Assembly (NCBI RefSeq): GCF_030247185.1
Contig: NC_080570.1
Location: 151,789,641 to 151,853,640 of the forward strand
Reading direction: 5' to 3'
DNA length: 64,000 nt
Source: Malaya genurostris
Taxonomy: Eukaryota > Arthropoda > Insecta > Diptera > Culicidae
This document shows positions 11,191 to 21,642 of the stretch, in pieces (position 1 is the stretch's first letter; each line of letters opens with the position of its first letter). The position numbers and the translations under genes were made by a program. The notes under the pieces are model-generated. The model did not search any database. It was given only the letters and a program-made list of their open reading frames with translations, and was not told the origin of the DNA.

Positions 11191-11657
11191 ATTGGCTATA
11201 TTGAACCAAAATTTCTTTTGTCACTATTTCAATGAAATAAATCGTTGCGTGAGACTCAAGTTTAGTTACATTTACAATATTTTTCTCTGTGTGTTCTAAA
11301 GTACGGGCAACGGGAGACAAAAATTCTCTGGATTATAAAGAATAAAAGTGATACGGTTTATTCAAACACCATACTTAGTTGTAGTCATTATACAAAGAAG
11401 ATCATAGCTAAAATGAATTAATTATTTTTTCTTGATATAAATGTAAAGCACAAATCGTTTTTTTTTTTTTCGTTTGCCAGGATCAGAATTTTGCTTCAAA
11501 TCAAACAGATATAATTGTTGATGTAGAAGGGAGAAATTGGTTCATAACAACTTTATTATAGCTTGAAATTAACAGAAATCATATATAATCTATACTGGTG
11601 TTTTGTTTTCATTGAAATTTATCTTTTTCATACGAATTTCCTATACCGGAATGCGAA
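11191..11657. other. No gene seen
   Basis: AT-rich DNA with a T-tract near 11460. I see no coding or repeat structure apart from a TTTCTCTGTGTG terminus near 11290. Confidence 0.4.
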
Positions 11658-11852
11658 TTAGTATTTCGATTTGATACGATTTTTCGAGATCCATTCCAAC
11701 CAACGTCGCACACGCCCTTCTCGAAATTCATACACACCGTTCCACTTTCCGTCCGTTCCGAACCAATATTTTCGGCTCCGCCGATCAGCTGCTGTTTGAC
11801 AGCTGCCTTCGCATCGGTTTGCCAGCCTATCTGCGGAAAAGCAAAGAAACGT
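11658..11852 (-). other. Possible exon of a divergent gene (unrecognised)
   Basis: On the minus strand a pyrimidine-rich tract ends in TTGCTTTTCCGCAG at about 11834, a good acceptor. The following open stretch reads YWFGTDGKWNGVYEFREG then RVRRWLEWISKNRIKSKY and a stop in one frame; a second frame is also open. The composition is richer in GC than the surroundings. No family is recognised, no start exon is found, and the segment also overlaps what looks like a promoter region, so it may be non-coding. Confidence 0.2.
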
Positions 11853-12010
11853 CAATTGAACGCAGAGGAAAAAATTGTGCTCTGTACATTTTTATCGATA
11901 GCTAGATAGCGGTTGTAAATAATGGCCTTAGTTCGGATTTAACGCGTAATTCAACGGAAGTTCCTAGATGGTTTGATGTTTCAACTAGTTTTAATTCGGT
12001 AAAGTGTTAA
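11760..12010. promoter_or_regulatory. Candidate promoter of TAK1 with DRE-like box
   Basis: TATCGATA at 11893-11900 is a perfect match to the DRE core known from housekeeping and often divergent promoters of flies. A CAGCTGCTGTTTGACAGCTG palindromic block lies at about 11788. The box is about 240 bp upstream of the TAK1 start codon. No TATA box is evident. The transcription start is not fixed by the sequence; around 12005 is plausible. Confidence 0.4.
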
Positions 12011-12132
12011 ATTCGGCACTCCTCAGCGGAAATCATCTCCGGGCCTGAAGCCGGATCAGTTTTGTGTTTTTGTTTTGTGTACATCCTAGTCAGCGCTCTC
12101 CGGCACCAAACCAAACACCGCCAACAGTTCCG

Positions 12133-13776
12133 ATGGCCGCTCAAAGACAAAGCATGAACGAAATTCTGCCACCGTTTGTTACCGAAATCGATATCAAAGA
12201 AGTGGAATTTATTGGGGTTCGGCTGATTTTCGAAAGAGGATCCTTCGTGGAATGAGACTAATTGGATCCTTTTTTTACAGACGGTGGGGAAAGGCACATT
12301 CGGAACGGTCATCAAGGGCACGTGGATGGGTAACTATGTCGCCGTAAAATACATCACCCAAGAGTCGGAACGGAATGCATTTATTACCGAGGTAAAGCAA
12401 TTGTCGCGGGTGGCGCACCCGAACATCATCGGACTGTACGGGGCGTGTACCAAACGGCCCGATGTCTGTCTGGTGATGGAATATGCCGACGGTGGCTCGC
12501 TGCATACGGCTTTGCACTGTCGACCGAAACCGATCTATACGGCGGCTCACGCCATGAGCTGGGCGAGGCAATGTGCGGAGGTATGTTTTCGATTGTTACA
12601 GGGTTCCATCAGATTAGGGATCAGTTATAATTTAAAAAAAATCTTTTTGTTAGGGAGTGGCTTACCTGCACGATATGACTCCGAAGGCGATGATTCATCG
12701 TGACCTGAAACCTCCCAATTTGCTGCTGGTGAGAGATGGTACGGTGCTTAAGATTTGCGATTTCGGTACCGTAACCGACAAATCGACCCGAATGACCAAC
12801 AACAAGGGTAGCGCCGCCTGGATGGCCCCGGAAGTGTTCGAAGGTTCCACCTACACGGAAAAGTGCGATGTTTTCAGCTGGGGCATCATTCTGTGGGAGG
12901 TGATTGCCCGGGAGCAACCGTTCCGGAACATCGAAAACTCGTATGCCATCATGTGGCGCGTGCATCAGGGCAGCCGGCCCCGGTTGATCGACGACTGTCC
13001 GAAGCCGATCTCGCAGCTGATGATTAATTGCTGGAATCAGAATCCCGCCGATAGGCCCTCGATGCAGCAGGTCGTCGACACAATGAATCAGTTGTGCAAA
13101 TTTTTCACCGGAGAAAACGAACCCATCATTTATCCGGATGATCCTGATGACGATGAGGTAAATGCAATGAAATTGAAGCTTTTATCAATGCCTTCGTGTT
13201 TTACCATAAACCATAATTGCAGGATGAAAGCTACCAGTGTGAGGAGAATACCCTGGACACAAACCGGCACGGTTCAACATCAAGCTACAAGTCAACTTAT
13301 TATGGCAAAGATCACAGCACGGTAACGTCAAAGAACACCAATCACACCGACACCAACACATCAATTGCTGCCGCCATTCGCAGCAATGTGGTGTACCGTG
13401 TGCCAACCCGAGATGCTTACAGCATAGGGACCGATTATGGTCGCTATCAGATAAAAAATAATGTCACTCCAAGTGGTCTCTACACCAAAAGTGCGCGTCC
13501 CGGAACGGGTGGTGGTTACGGCAGTCCGGATTTTGGCTTTCGAAATACCGCCGTTCGTCGAGTTAGACCGAAATCCCCGCCACCGCAGGTTGCGAACAGC
13601 GCTGCCACTAGTCACCTGCACGGTCCGTTGACCGTTGACATCGATCCGGTTTGTATTGCATTCTTTCCGTTGAAAACCATTTTCTCTATTAATCTACTAT
13701 TGTTTTTATTTTTAGTCAATGACCTGGAAAACTGTTGATACCGAAGGGTCTTTCCATGATCTGGTTGACAGTGCCT
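12133..13776 (+). CDS. Tak1: TAK1-type MAP3K (MAP3K7 orthologue), five exons, 3' end not found
   Basis: Exons: 12133-12216, 12281-12580, 12654-13157, 13223-13648, 13716-13776, with GT-AG introns of 64-73 bp; the first four junctions are phase 0 and the last exon ends after one base of a codon. The 458 residues start MAAQRQSMNEILPPF at the first ATG; the frame upstream has no ATG. Kinase motifs: glycine loop GKGTFG (31-36), Lys51 in VAVK, HRDLKPPN with catalytic Asp145, DFG 164-166, and MAPE ending at 188. Activation-loop Thr173, Thr176 and Ser181 align with human Thr184, Thr187 and Ser192. Residues after about 297 are a low-complexity Ser/Thr/Asn-rich linker. TAK1 is cytosolic, binds TAB partners, and in insects relays Imd and JNK signalling. 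The conserved C-terminal TAB2/3-binding coiled coil should follow; exon 5 ends LVDSA before a perfect GTAAGT donor, but no such exon is visible downstream. Reading through that donor adds about 58 unrelated residues to a stop at 13955, which is probably intron. Confidence 0.93.
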
Positions 13777-13999
13777 GTAAGTACCGAAACGTTGAACGAT
13801 ATAAATTCTTATTAAAATTATATATTGAAATGGAAGTAACACAGCTTCTCGAGTGTAACTGCCGGAAAAGATTAAAGAAGTCATCTGTTGAATGTACGCT
13901 GAATCTTAAAAGGAACAATCGTTACGAACATTATACTGTAATTTGTCCCTTGTGAATGTCACATCGCTTTCTGAGTTTGTGAGTTACTTTTTAAACGTC
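13777..13999 (+). other. Start of large TAK1 intron
   Basis: Begins GTAAGTACC, a consensus donor. The frame stays open to 13955 but has no family resemblance. No matching acceptor plus TAB-binding-domain exon is recognised before the transposon relics that follow. Confidence 0.5.
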
Positions 14000-14640
14000 C
14001 AAAAGTCGATTTTTTTGTGCGGTACGTATTCCGCAGGTGAACCATAGACTTCAGTGTATGTTATGTAGAAAAGGCTAAATTGGAAAAAGTGAGTGGTTGA
14101 AGTCAGAGACATAATTGGATGCCGTGAATACGAAAAAAAATTAACACGTATCTTCAAATACTTCCCAGTGGCAACACTCAACGAAATCTTTATAGGATCT
14201 AGTGCGATGTGGTATTGCAATGTCATCAAGGAATGTGTTGCTTGGCTTCGTACATCGGGAAGTTTTTGGCGTATATCACGATTGAAATCGGCCAATTGTT
14301 GCTGGTAACGTTCAGCACTAACCGATTCACCAGGTTTTAGAAGGTAATACCATAGGACACCACGCTGATCTCAGAAAATACAGAGCGTGACCTTCTTTCC
14401 GAAGGCGGTCGATTTGACATTGTCGCCGCGGTCTAAATATGTTCTTTGGAATTCACGAATCATCGGCAGTAACAATTCGATAAAGAAAAGACTTCGGTGT
14501 GCTTTCTTCCGTATCAGTCAATTCATGCGACGCCCATTTTCCGACCTTCCAAGTTTTTCTCGTAGTTTTTAAAACGCAAAGAAACAGTTCACATTTAATT
14601 GTTCTGCGAGAGTTTTTTTGCAATCCAATTTATGAAAATT
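14000..14640 (-). pseudogene. Mariner-like transposase relic
   Basis: Minus-strand reading gives FGKKVTLCIF, a stop, then DQRGVLWYYLLKPGESVSAE and RYQQQLADFNRDIRQKLPDV, typical of the centre of mariner transposases (the segment from the first Asp to the second). Further upstream, KSTAFGKK and the preceding region are broken by stops. The second and third Asp motifs are destroyed, with only QYHIA-like traces left. No terminal repeats are found. Dead. Confidence 0.65.
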
Positions 14641-14717
14641 TGGAATTCTAGTTTTTAGGCACACAATTGCCGTTCGCTTGCATCGAAACAGTCTCACATA
14701 TTTTGCATTTTAATTTA

Positions 14718-15763
14718 GGACTGTCCCAGAAAGTATAGACGCACATTGATTTTTCTGTAAATAATTCACAAGTGTTAGATATTAATTTTTTTCCGATATA
14801 CTGATAATATTAGACTACAACAACAGAATAAATAATCTCAACATTTGCTACTTAGCCATTGTAGACTAGCTGGCGCACCTTTTTGCGAACGTTCCTCATT
14901 AAATTCCGTACAGACTTCTTGGCGACGAGTTTTGACACTTTTTTCCAATCTTTTTCGAACTGTTGAATGGTTTCGGCTGCCGAGACATGTTTCCTAAGAT
15001 GTGCCTTCGTTAATGGTCAAAATTCCTCAATTGGTCGAAGTTGTGGGCAATTTGGTGGATTCATGTCTTTTGGGACGAAAGTGACATTTTTGGTAGTATA
15101 CCATTCTACCGTTGATTTCGAGTAGTGGCAAGAAGCAAGATCTGGCCAGAAGACAACAGGATCCTTGAGGCTTCGAATCATGGGTAGAAGTCGTTTTTGT
15201 AAGCATTCCTTGATGTATATTTCGCTGTTCATTGAAGCAAATTGCTTGCCAAACTATAGCTGTCTTACCAAATTTTTCGACTTCAATCGATGTCTCGGAC
15301 CGGTTGAACACTTGCCCTTCTCGCACCGTATAATATTGTGGTTCCGACAAGGAATTGTAATCGAGTTTCACGTAGGTTTCGTCGTCCGTGATTATGCAGT
15401 TAAAATTTCCAGCAAGAATCGTATTGTACAGCTTTCGAACCCTCGGCCTGATCGATGCTTCGGTTTATCCTCACCGAACTTCCTGATTGCATTTCGCACG
15501 GCTTTTTTACTTACTCCTTCCATTTTTGCTATCTTTCTCGGTGACAGTCCGCGTTCTGTACACCATTTGTACACAATTTTTCGACGCTGCTCTGCTGAAA
15601 GTCCACGCATTTAGAAACAAACTAATGAAAACGAATAAACAACTGCACAAGTGGTTGGAGAAGAGTGTAAACAACAGGACGCAGCCATAAAAATTGACAG
15701 ATTCTGAACCATTGCGAAATGGCAGCGGTTTCTGGTTGCGTCCATACTTTCTGGGACAGTCTT
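14718..15763 (-). mobile_element. Full-length DD37E IS630-Tc1-mariner element
   Basis: Terminal inverted repeats: left GGACTGTCCCAGAAAGTATA then GACGCA; right end, read on the minus strand, AGACTGTCCCAGAAAGTATG then GACGCA. Both ends abut TA dinucleotides (14716-14717 and 15764-15765), the target duplication of this superfamily. The 1.05-kb element contains one transposase gene (14852-15610). The 5' terminal part of a second copy is present at 31528-31670. Confidence 0.88.
14852..15610 (-). pseudogene. DD37E transposase, frameshifted
   Basis: The N-terminus MRGLSAEQRRKIVYKW ... LSPRKIAKMEGVSKKAVRNA is a helix-turn-helix. After a frameshift near 15405, the first catalytic Asp is in CIITDDETY, followed by GPQYY-like SEPQYYTVREGQVFNRSET and FGKTAIVWQAICF. 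After a second shift near 15230 the frame continues EIYIKECLQKRLLPMI, FWPDLASCHYSKSTVEW (second Asp) and PPNCPQLRPIEEF (Glu, 37 residues later). A stop replaces the codon after EEF and the C-terminus ends KKVRQLVYNG. The catalytic DDE set is readable but the gene cannot be translated intact: two frameshifts and one nonsense codon. Confidence 0.9.
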
Positions 15764-15942
15764 TAAGATAATTTTTGAAAATAATTTAGGCTCATTTTCG
15801 ACACCAATTAATCCAGATTGATTCGAGTAGTTCACAACAGCATGCTTCAGCGTTTAAGTCAAATATTTGGCATCATTTCTCAAACCAAGCGCTTGACATT
15901 TGCGTTGCCTTTCTGTGTGAGGATAGTGATGCTTATTTAAAA

Positions 15943-16060
15943 AAAACTTTTTTTAATCTACCTAGTGGTGTAATGATGCCTTTTTCATATTACTTATATT
16001 TCCAAAAATATCACTAGAAGATTCTGTCAAGGAATATATTTTTCAATCGTGAATAAAATA
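15943..16060 (+). mobile_element. Family A repeat, left end only
   Basis: TTTTTTTAATCTACCTAGTG then GTGTAATGATGCCTTTTTCATATT. The matching right end may be that at 19180-19218, with other repeats in between; alternatively this is a solo truncated end. Confidence 0.6.
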
Positions 16061-16124
16061 AAACATTTTCTTTGGGTATGAACTAACATAACCTTTTAAA
16101 TTTGTAAACAGTTAATTCAGGTTA

Positions 16125-16200
16125 ATAAAAAAAGGCGGGTGGGTAATGTCACAGACATAACTGGAGGACGTGAATACGAATAAAACTGACATATTTCTTT
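16125..16200 (+). repeat. GGCGGGTGGGTAATGTCACAG dispersed repeat
   Basis: AAAGGCGGGTGGGTAATGTCA then CAGACATAACTGGAGGACGTG. The same block recurs, diverged, at 14088-14150 and 26733-26775 on the plus strand, and in inverse at 28035-28065 (TGTCATTACCCACCCGTC). In two of the cases it abuts a mariner relic. Its nature is unknown. Confidence 0.55.
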
Positions 16201-16489
16201 TTCACTTCCGAATAGAGATAATCATTCGTATTAGATTGTGTATATTTTGCAACTTTCATTGCTTCGCTTCCAGAATTTTTAGGATGCAGCTATACTACAG
16301 TACGATTAATTGACGGCAAACATCTTCTACCATAAAATTAAATAACACGGAACAAATACAGTTTTGTAGATTTAGATACTAGTAGAAATACTCCAAATCC
16401 TTTGGAAATATTTGAGTGGTTCTAAAAAACCACTTTGCGTAATTTGTCCAATGTTTATAATTGTTAAAATTTAAGAACTAATATATAAA

Positions 16490-17060
16490 TTTGGGGCACG
16501 CTCCGAATTCAGTTGCAAATTTTCGGAATCTAGATCAAAAACCCAGGTCATAAATTTAGTTCTAGAAAATAGGGAACTGAAGTTATTTTTAAAATTTTCC
16601 AAATTGCGTTATAGAGCTAAATTCTGAACTTGAATTCCAAGTCTTAATATAGAAACTGATTTCAGTTCCAGCATCTAATTCCAGAAATCATGTCCACAAT
16701 TTAGTTCCAACGTATAGGTTCCGAATTCTGGAAATGAATGCTGAGACTGAATTGATGAATTAAATTCTGAAATTCAATTCAGAAATTAAAGTTTTGAATT
16801 CAGTTTTTAAATGAAGGTTCGGTGTTCAGACCCAATATTTACATAGTTTCAGAATCCAGATCTAAAATTCATATCCTGAATTTTGTTCATGAATTCTGAA
16901 AAATCCTAAACCATATCTCTGGATTCGAATCCCTGAATAAGCAACTGAGTTTGAAACCATTTTCAAAATCCTGAAATATGATTCAGTTATAGAGTTATAG
17001 TTTTAAATTCTGAATCTGTGATCTGGAACGAAATTTTGAAATAGAAGTATGAAACTAAAT
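16490..17060. repeat. Decayed AATTCAG/CCAGAATT minisatellite tract
   Basis: Irregular repetition of words such as CCGAATTCAGTTGCA, TCAGTTCCAGCATCTAATTCC and GAAATTCAATTCAGAAATT. Related in style to 7210-7440 and to a short remnant near 17770-17850. No coding sequence. Confidence 0.5.
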
Positions 17061-17084
17061 TCGGAACTTAAAACTACAAGGATC

Positions 17085-17725
17085 AGCCCGATGGGGTTGT
17101 TCGAGCCATTGATGTGGAACAAGGAAACAGAAATTTCTAATGATCGAAATTTTCAATTAATTGTCACACTTTTGAATCAGCAAATGCACGAGAGTCTGCG
17201 AATCCAGAATTTAGACTATTTGTCGCGATTTGAATTCGTTTTGTAGCCGACGAAATTACATCAATAGCCCAAATGCATGCAATTATATGTTTGTACATGA
17301 TTGCGATACGAATATCGCCAAGCTTGTATTCAAGTTTTGTATGCAAGCAGTTATTTTTATAGCGGTTCTCTACCTTTCTGCGATTTCGATTGAAATGATA
17401 AACTTTTTATCATTATCAATCGAGTTCATCTTATATAAATTAGAAATTAATCTTATGCACTCAAAAGCGATGCTTTCCCTTTGATATATCGCTTACTTCT
17501 TCAAACCCGTCGACTATGGCAAGGAAATCCGGTATGCCGGAGATTTTTTGCAGACAAAATAGGACACTGCTAGCTATTTATCATTATTTCAATGATATAC
17601 AATTAAAAATACATGGCTTTGAACATTCAAATCAATACGTAGAAATATTTCCAATCGAATGGTGACATAATATTAATAATTGATACAAAATTGACTGAGC
17701 TGTAATTGTTCAAAACCTGACCACA
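17085..17725 (+). repeat. Dispersed repeat B, copy 1 (truncated)
   Basis: Starts near AAGGATCAGCCCGATGGGGTT, then GTCACACTTTTGAATC, ACGAAATTACATCAATAGCCC, CAAGTTTTGTATGCAAGCAG, GCGATGCTTTCCCTTTGATA, GGCAAGGAAATCCGGTATGCC and TTCAAAACCTGACCACAT. Copies 2 and 3 lie at 19869-22395 and 23231-24170. Copy 1 lacks the segment from TACCCTGGG to GACCAATCAGAG. No protein or RNA polymerase III box is obvious. Confidence 0.7.
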
Positions 17726-18149
17726 TCTTGAGTTGCTAACATATAGAAAACAAAAATGTGTTCCACATAAAAAATAACTTCAGAATTCAGGTGGACCAGA
17801 ATCTAGGTTCTGAGGGTAGTTCTTGAATTTAACTAAAATTTCAGTTCTCTACTACTGCTGGTTTACTGCTAGCCACGACGTCTGAATGCGAAGAAGAGCA
17901 CCACCTGAGCAAATTTTTTCCACCTCATTATTACTGATGGTGATGAAGAACATCAGCACGACATCCAGTTCCGTCTAACGTACTAGAAAAAATGAATAAT
18001 TCTCGGTCAAGATTTAACTACTACACTCGGCCAGTATAACACCGCAACTGATATATGCCTGACTACCTCAAAACCGTCGTCCTAGTGCGAAAAAGACAAG
18101 CAAACGAGATGAGTTTTCCTCGTTGTTTCCAAAAGTTTGAGAAAAAATA

Positions 18150-18350
18150 GATTTTGAGTTATTTAAGAATTTTTTACACTGTTGAAAATTTAATCACAAA
18201 TTTCTGATTATATTGCTGATAGCATGGAGAAAAAATTATGTTGTTGCGTTAAGTATAACAAGAGATATTCACGATCAAAAACTTATCACTCTCCTAGAGG
18301 GTAAATTTTGAAAAGGCGCCCCATAGTAAAGTAAGTCGTATTCACGACAA
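18150..18350 (+). repeat. Dispersed repeat shared with 34180-34400
   Basis: TTATCACTCTCCTAGAGGGTA then AATTTTGAAAAGGCGCCCCATAGTA is matched at 34325-34375 by TTATCACTCTCCCAGAAGGTA and AAGGCGTCCCATGGTA. Both copies lie beside family A or minisatellite sequence. No coding. Confidence 0.5.
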
Positions 18351-18394
18351 AATTTTCTTTACTTTGCATCGTCGCACTAAATGGCGGTTTGAAG

Positions 18395-19218
18395 TTTTAA
18401 ACATACTTTACCCTATAGTTTCGGAACCGTAAATCGTATCCGGATGAACAGATCAACAGTTCAACAGAAACCTATGAGATTATAGAACATTTCATTTGAG
18501 CCTAAGATTTTATGAAAATCGATCAAGCCATCTTTGAGCAAAATGAGAGTCATTATTTGACATACACATACACAGACATTGCTCAGCCCGATGAACTGTA
18601 TCGAATGCTATAGGACACTACTACACAGTTCGAAAACATCTTGTGATTTTACATCTTATAAGATGCACATAAATGGAGCGTCATATTTCACACAAATTAA
18701 TATTTTTTTATATAATTTATTTTACGCCAAATTTATATTCAAGAACATGTAAAATTGTGAAAAATGAACTTTACATGGCTTGATATCGAATGAAATTAAA
18801 AAAAAACAAAAAATCGATAGCAACAACGGTACTTGAACCGAGAAACATTAGATCACAAAGCACTCCAACTAATCGACTGAGTCACAGAAGCACGCATCTG
18901 CTCAATGAATAATTGATACATATAAATCCGTACAGCGGCACTTGGTAATTATTTAGGGGTTTGGTACCACGTGGGTACCGGATTTGTGCTAAGTACACAT
19001 AACTATTTTCATTTTTTACACTTGGTAGCCGAGTGCAAATTACACTCGGAGCCTGTAAAAATGTGTACAAATGGAATATTGCGTCATTTGACAAATTAAG
19101 TAGTTATGAATTGTATCGTTTGTAGAATTATGCTACCTGTAAAATTCATAATTTTTTTCTGTGTTCTAAGTTTACTAGTCAATTTTTCATAACCTTTCTA
19201 TATGAGAAAGGCGAAAAG
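18395..19218 (+). mobile_element. Family A repeat fragment interrupted by a SINE-like repeat
   Basis: The left piece (18395-18650) has TTTACCCTATAGTTTCGGAA, CATTTCATTTGAGCCTAAG and GATCAAGCCATCTTTGAG. The right terminus TAACCTTTCTATATGAGAAAG GCG (19190-19213) comes after the SINE-like repeat (18800-19095). The arrangement suggests that the SINE-like unit sits inside an old family A copy. Confidence 0.55.
18800..19095 (-). mobile_element. tRNA-derived SINE-like repeat
   Basis: On the minus strand CTGTGACTCAGTCGATTAG resembles a tRNA A box and, 35 nt later, CGGTTCAAGTACC resembles a B box; the segment GCTTCTGTGACT...TTGTTGC could fold as a tRNA. A second copy is at 38386-38423 and 40326-40505, where the same tRNA-like part is interrupted by a DNA element. 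Presence in two copies beside repeats argues against a functional tRNA gene. Confidence 0.6.
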
Positions 19219-20072
19219 TATACTTTTAAATAATAGAATCGTAATCATGATTTTGTGATAATACCAACAAGTGGGTACAAGTTAATTACCTTCTCATCCT
19301 TTTTAATATATAGATTTTCAATACTGAATTTTGATCCCTCGATACCGACTTACAGATTTTGCTCCTAAAAATATAGATTTGAATGTGGCAACCCTGCACG
19401 CTATACGAAATTGAATAAAGCACGTTGTGTGTTTCGTTCAAAAGGCAGTGGTGTTTTCTTATTCCGTACCAGCGCGTATCGATGCGTGCTGGGTTTGCAT
19501 CGTCATTTTGTATGACGGCTTGAAAGTTTTTACACTAATCGCCATTCAATTACGGAACCGGAAGTTTGATTTGGATGAAATTACACAGTATCTTTTAAGA
19601 CAATGCGAGCTTTAATTTGAATAATGATTCGTGAAAATCAGTTGAACACCGTTGCTGAGAAATCGAAGTGAGTTTCGTTTTTGGAGCTTCACTTCACTAT
19701 TACCGGTGAATTTTATTTTATTTACCGATTTATTAATTTTAATTGGTTTGACGTAAAGTCGCCATAAACTAAGTTCAGTGTTTGCAATGGTTGAGTGGAA
19801 ACATACCATACTGAAGAAGTCAAATGATCAAGAAACTCATAGAAAAGATGATTTTTTGGAAAAAAAAACAACAAGGATCAGCCCCATGGGGTTGTTCGAG
19901 CCATTGATGTGAAACAAGACAACCAAAATTTCTAATGATCGACATTTTCAATTAATCGTCACACTTTTGAATCCGCAAATGCACGAGAGTCTGCTTAGTC
20001 TTTATTATGAACCAACACCGAACACGCGAACCCAAAATATAGACTATATTTGTCATGATTTGTATTTGTTTT

Positions 20073-21642
20073 TGCCTTTCTCATATAAAAAGGTTATGCA
20101 ATCACTTGAAAAACCGAGTAGTGAAAATTGGCCCGGAGGGCCAAGTGTCATATACCATTCGACTCAGTTCATCGAGCTGAGCAATGTCTGTGTGTGTGTG
20201 TGTGTGTATGTATGTGTGTGTGTGTGTATGTGTCAAATAATCTCACTAGGTTTTCTCGGAGATGGCTGAACCGATTTTGACAAACTAGGATTCAAATGAA
20301 AGGTCTCGTGGTCCCATACGGAATTCCTGAATTTCATCCGGATCCGACTTCCGGTTCCGGAATTATAGGGTAAAGTGTGTTCAATATTGTACACCGTCAC
20401 TTAAACCGGCGAAGCAAAAAACGTGAAATTTTTTCTAAACTGGTCTCAAAACTACACAAATCGATAGTCATTATCAGTAGGCAACTAAACAAACCGATTC
20501 CGGCTATCCTGGTTCCCGGTATCCGGTTCCGGAAGTACCGGAAATAGTGGTCATATATACCAAAATGGTTATCACTCACTTTTCTCAGCGATGGTTTGAC
20601 CGATTTTCACAAACTTAGATTCAAATGAAAGGTCTCCCGGTCCCATACGGAATTCCTGAATTTCATCCGGATCCAACTTCCGGTTCCGGAATTATAGGGT
20701 AAAGTGTGTTCAATATTGTACACCGTCACTTAAACCGGCGAAGCAAAAAACGTGAAATTTTTTCTAAACTGGTCTCAAAACTACACAAATCGATAGTCAT
20801 TATCAGTAGGCAACTAAACAAACCGATTCCGGCTATCCTGGTTCCCGGTATCCGGTTCCGGAAGTACCGGAAATAGTGGTCATATATACCAAAATGGTTA
20901 TCACTCACTTTTCTCAGCGATGGTTTGACCGATTTTCACAAACTTAGATTCAAATGAAAGGTCTCCCGGTCCCATACGGAATTCCTGAATTTCATCCGGA
21001 TCCAACTTCCGGTTCCGGAATTATAGGGTAAAGTGTGTTCAATATTGTACACCGTCACTTAAACCGGCGAAGCAAAAAACGTGAAATTTTTTCTAAACTG
21101 GTCTCAAAACTACACAAATCGATAGTCATTATCAGTAGGCAACTAAACAAACCGATTCCGGCTATCCTGGTTCCCGGTATCCGGTTCCGGAAGTACCGGA
21201 AATAGTGGTCATATATACCAAAATGGTTATCACTCACTTTTGTCAGCGATGGTTTGACCAATTTCCACAAACTAATATTCAAATGAAAGGTCTCCCGGTC
21301 CCATGCGGAATTCCTGAATTTCATCCGGATCCGACTTCCGAATCCGGAGTTATAGAGTGCGTACTAGAAGAGTTTGTGTGTCATGTTAGTTGGTGGCCGT
21401 ACGAACCGACTTTGACTGTACCGGTTCTCGGGTTCCGGTGCCGGAAGTGCATATAATAGTGAACCCATTTCGTTCTCTTATGGCTTACGCAATCAAAGCA
21501 CTGTTTTATTCTGTATGTTATGCATAAACAATCACTTGGTTTCTTTCAAAAATCGAAGAGAAATTTTTTGAATAGAATACCACAATATTATATGTACATG
21601 AGAAAGGCATCATTACACCACTAGGTGGATAAAAACAGGTTT
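20073..21642 (-). mobile_element. Family A repeat, minus orientation, expanded
   Basis: The plus strand begins TGCCTTTCTCATATAAAAAGG and ends ATGAGAAAGGCATCATTACAC then CACTAGGTGGATAAAAACAGG, i.e. the family A termini reversed. A TG-microsatellite lies at 20188-20232. Three tandem 329-bp units (20321-21336) make this copy about twice as long as the one at 33-855. The short minus frames of 60-89 residues come from the tandem units. Confidence 0.85.
20321..21336. repeat. 329-bp tandem repeat, three near-identical copies
   Basis: Identical landmarks recur every 329 bp: GTACACCGTCACTTAAACCGG at about 20391, 20720 and 21049, and CCGGAAATAGTGGTCATATA at about 20537, 20866 and 21195. By eye the copies differ at only a few positions, near the outer edges. 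This indicates a recent unequal exchange or replication-slippage expansion within one transposon copy. Confidence 0.9.

Noticed and set aside
20397..21324. Three identical 60-residue minus frames, candidate tandem small genes
   Set aside because: They come from the 329-bp tandem units of a non-coding transposon; no promoter, signal peptide or family.
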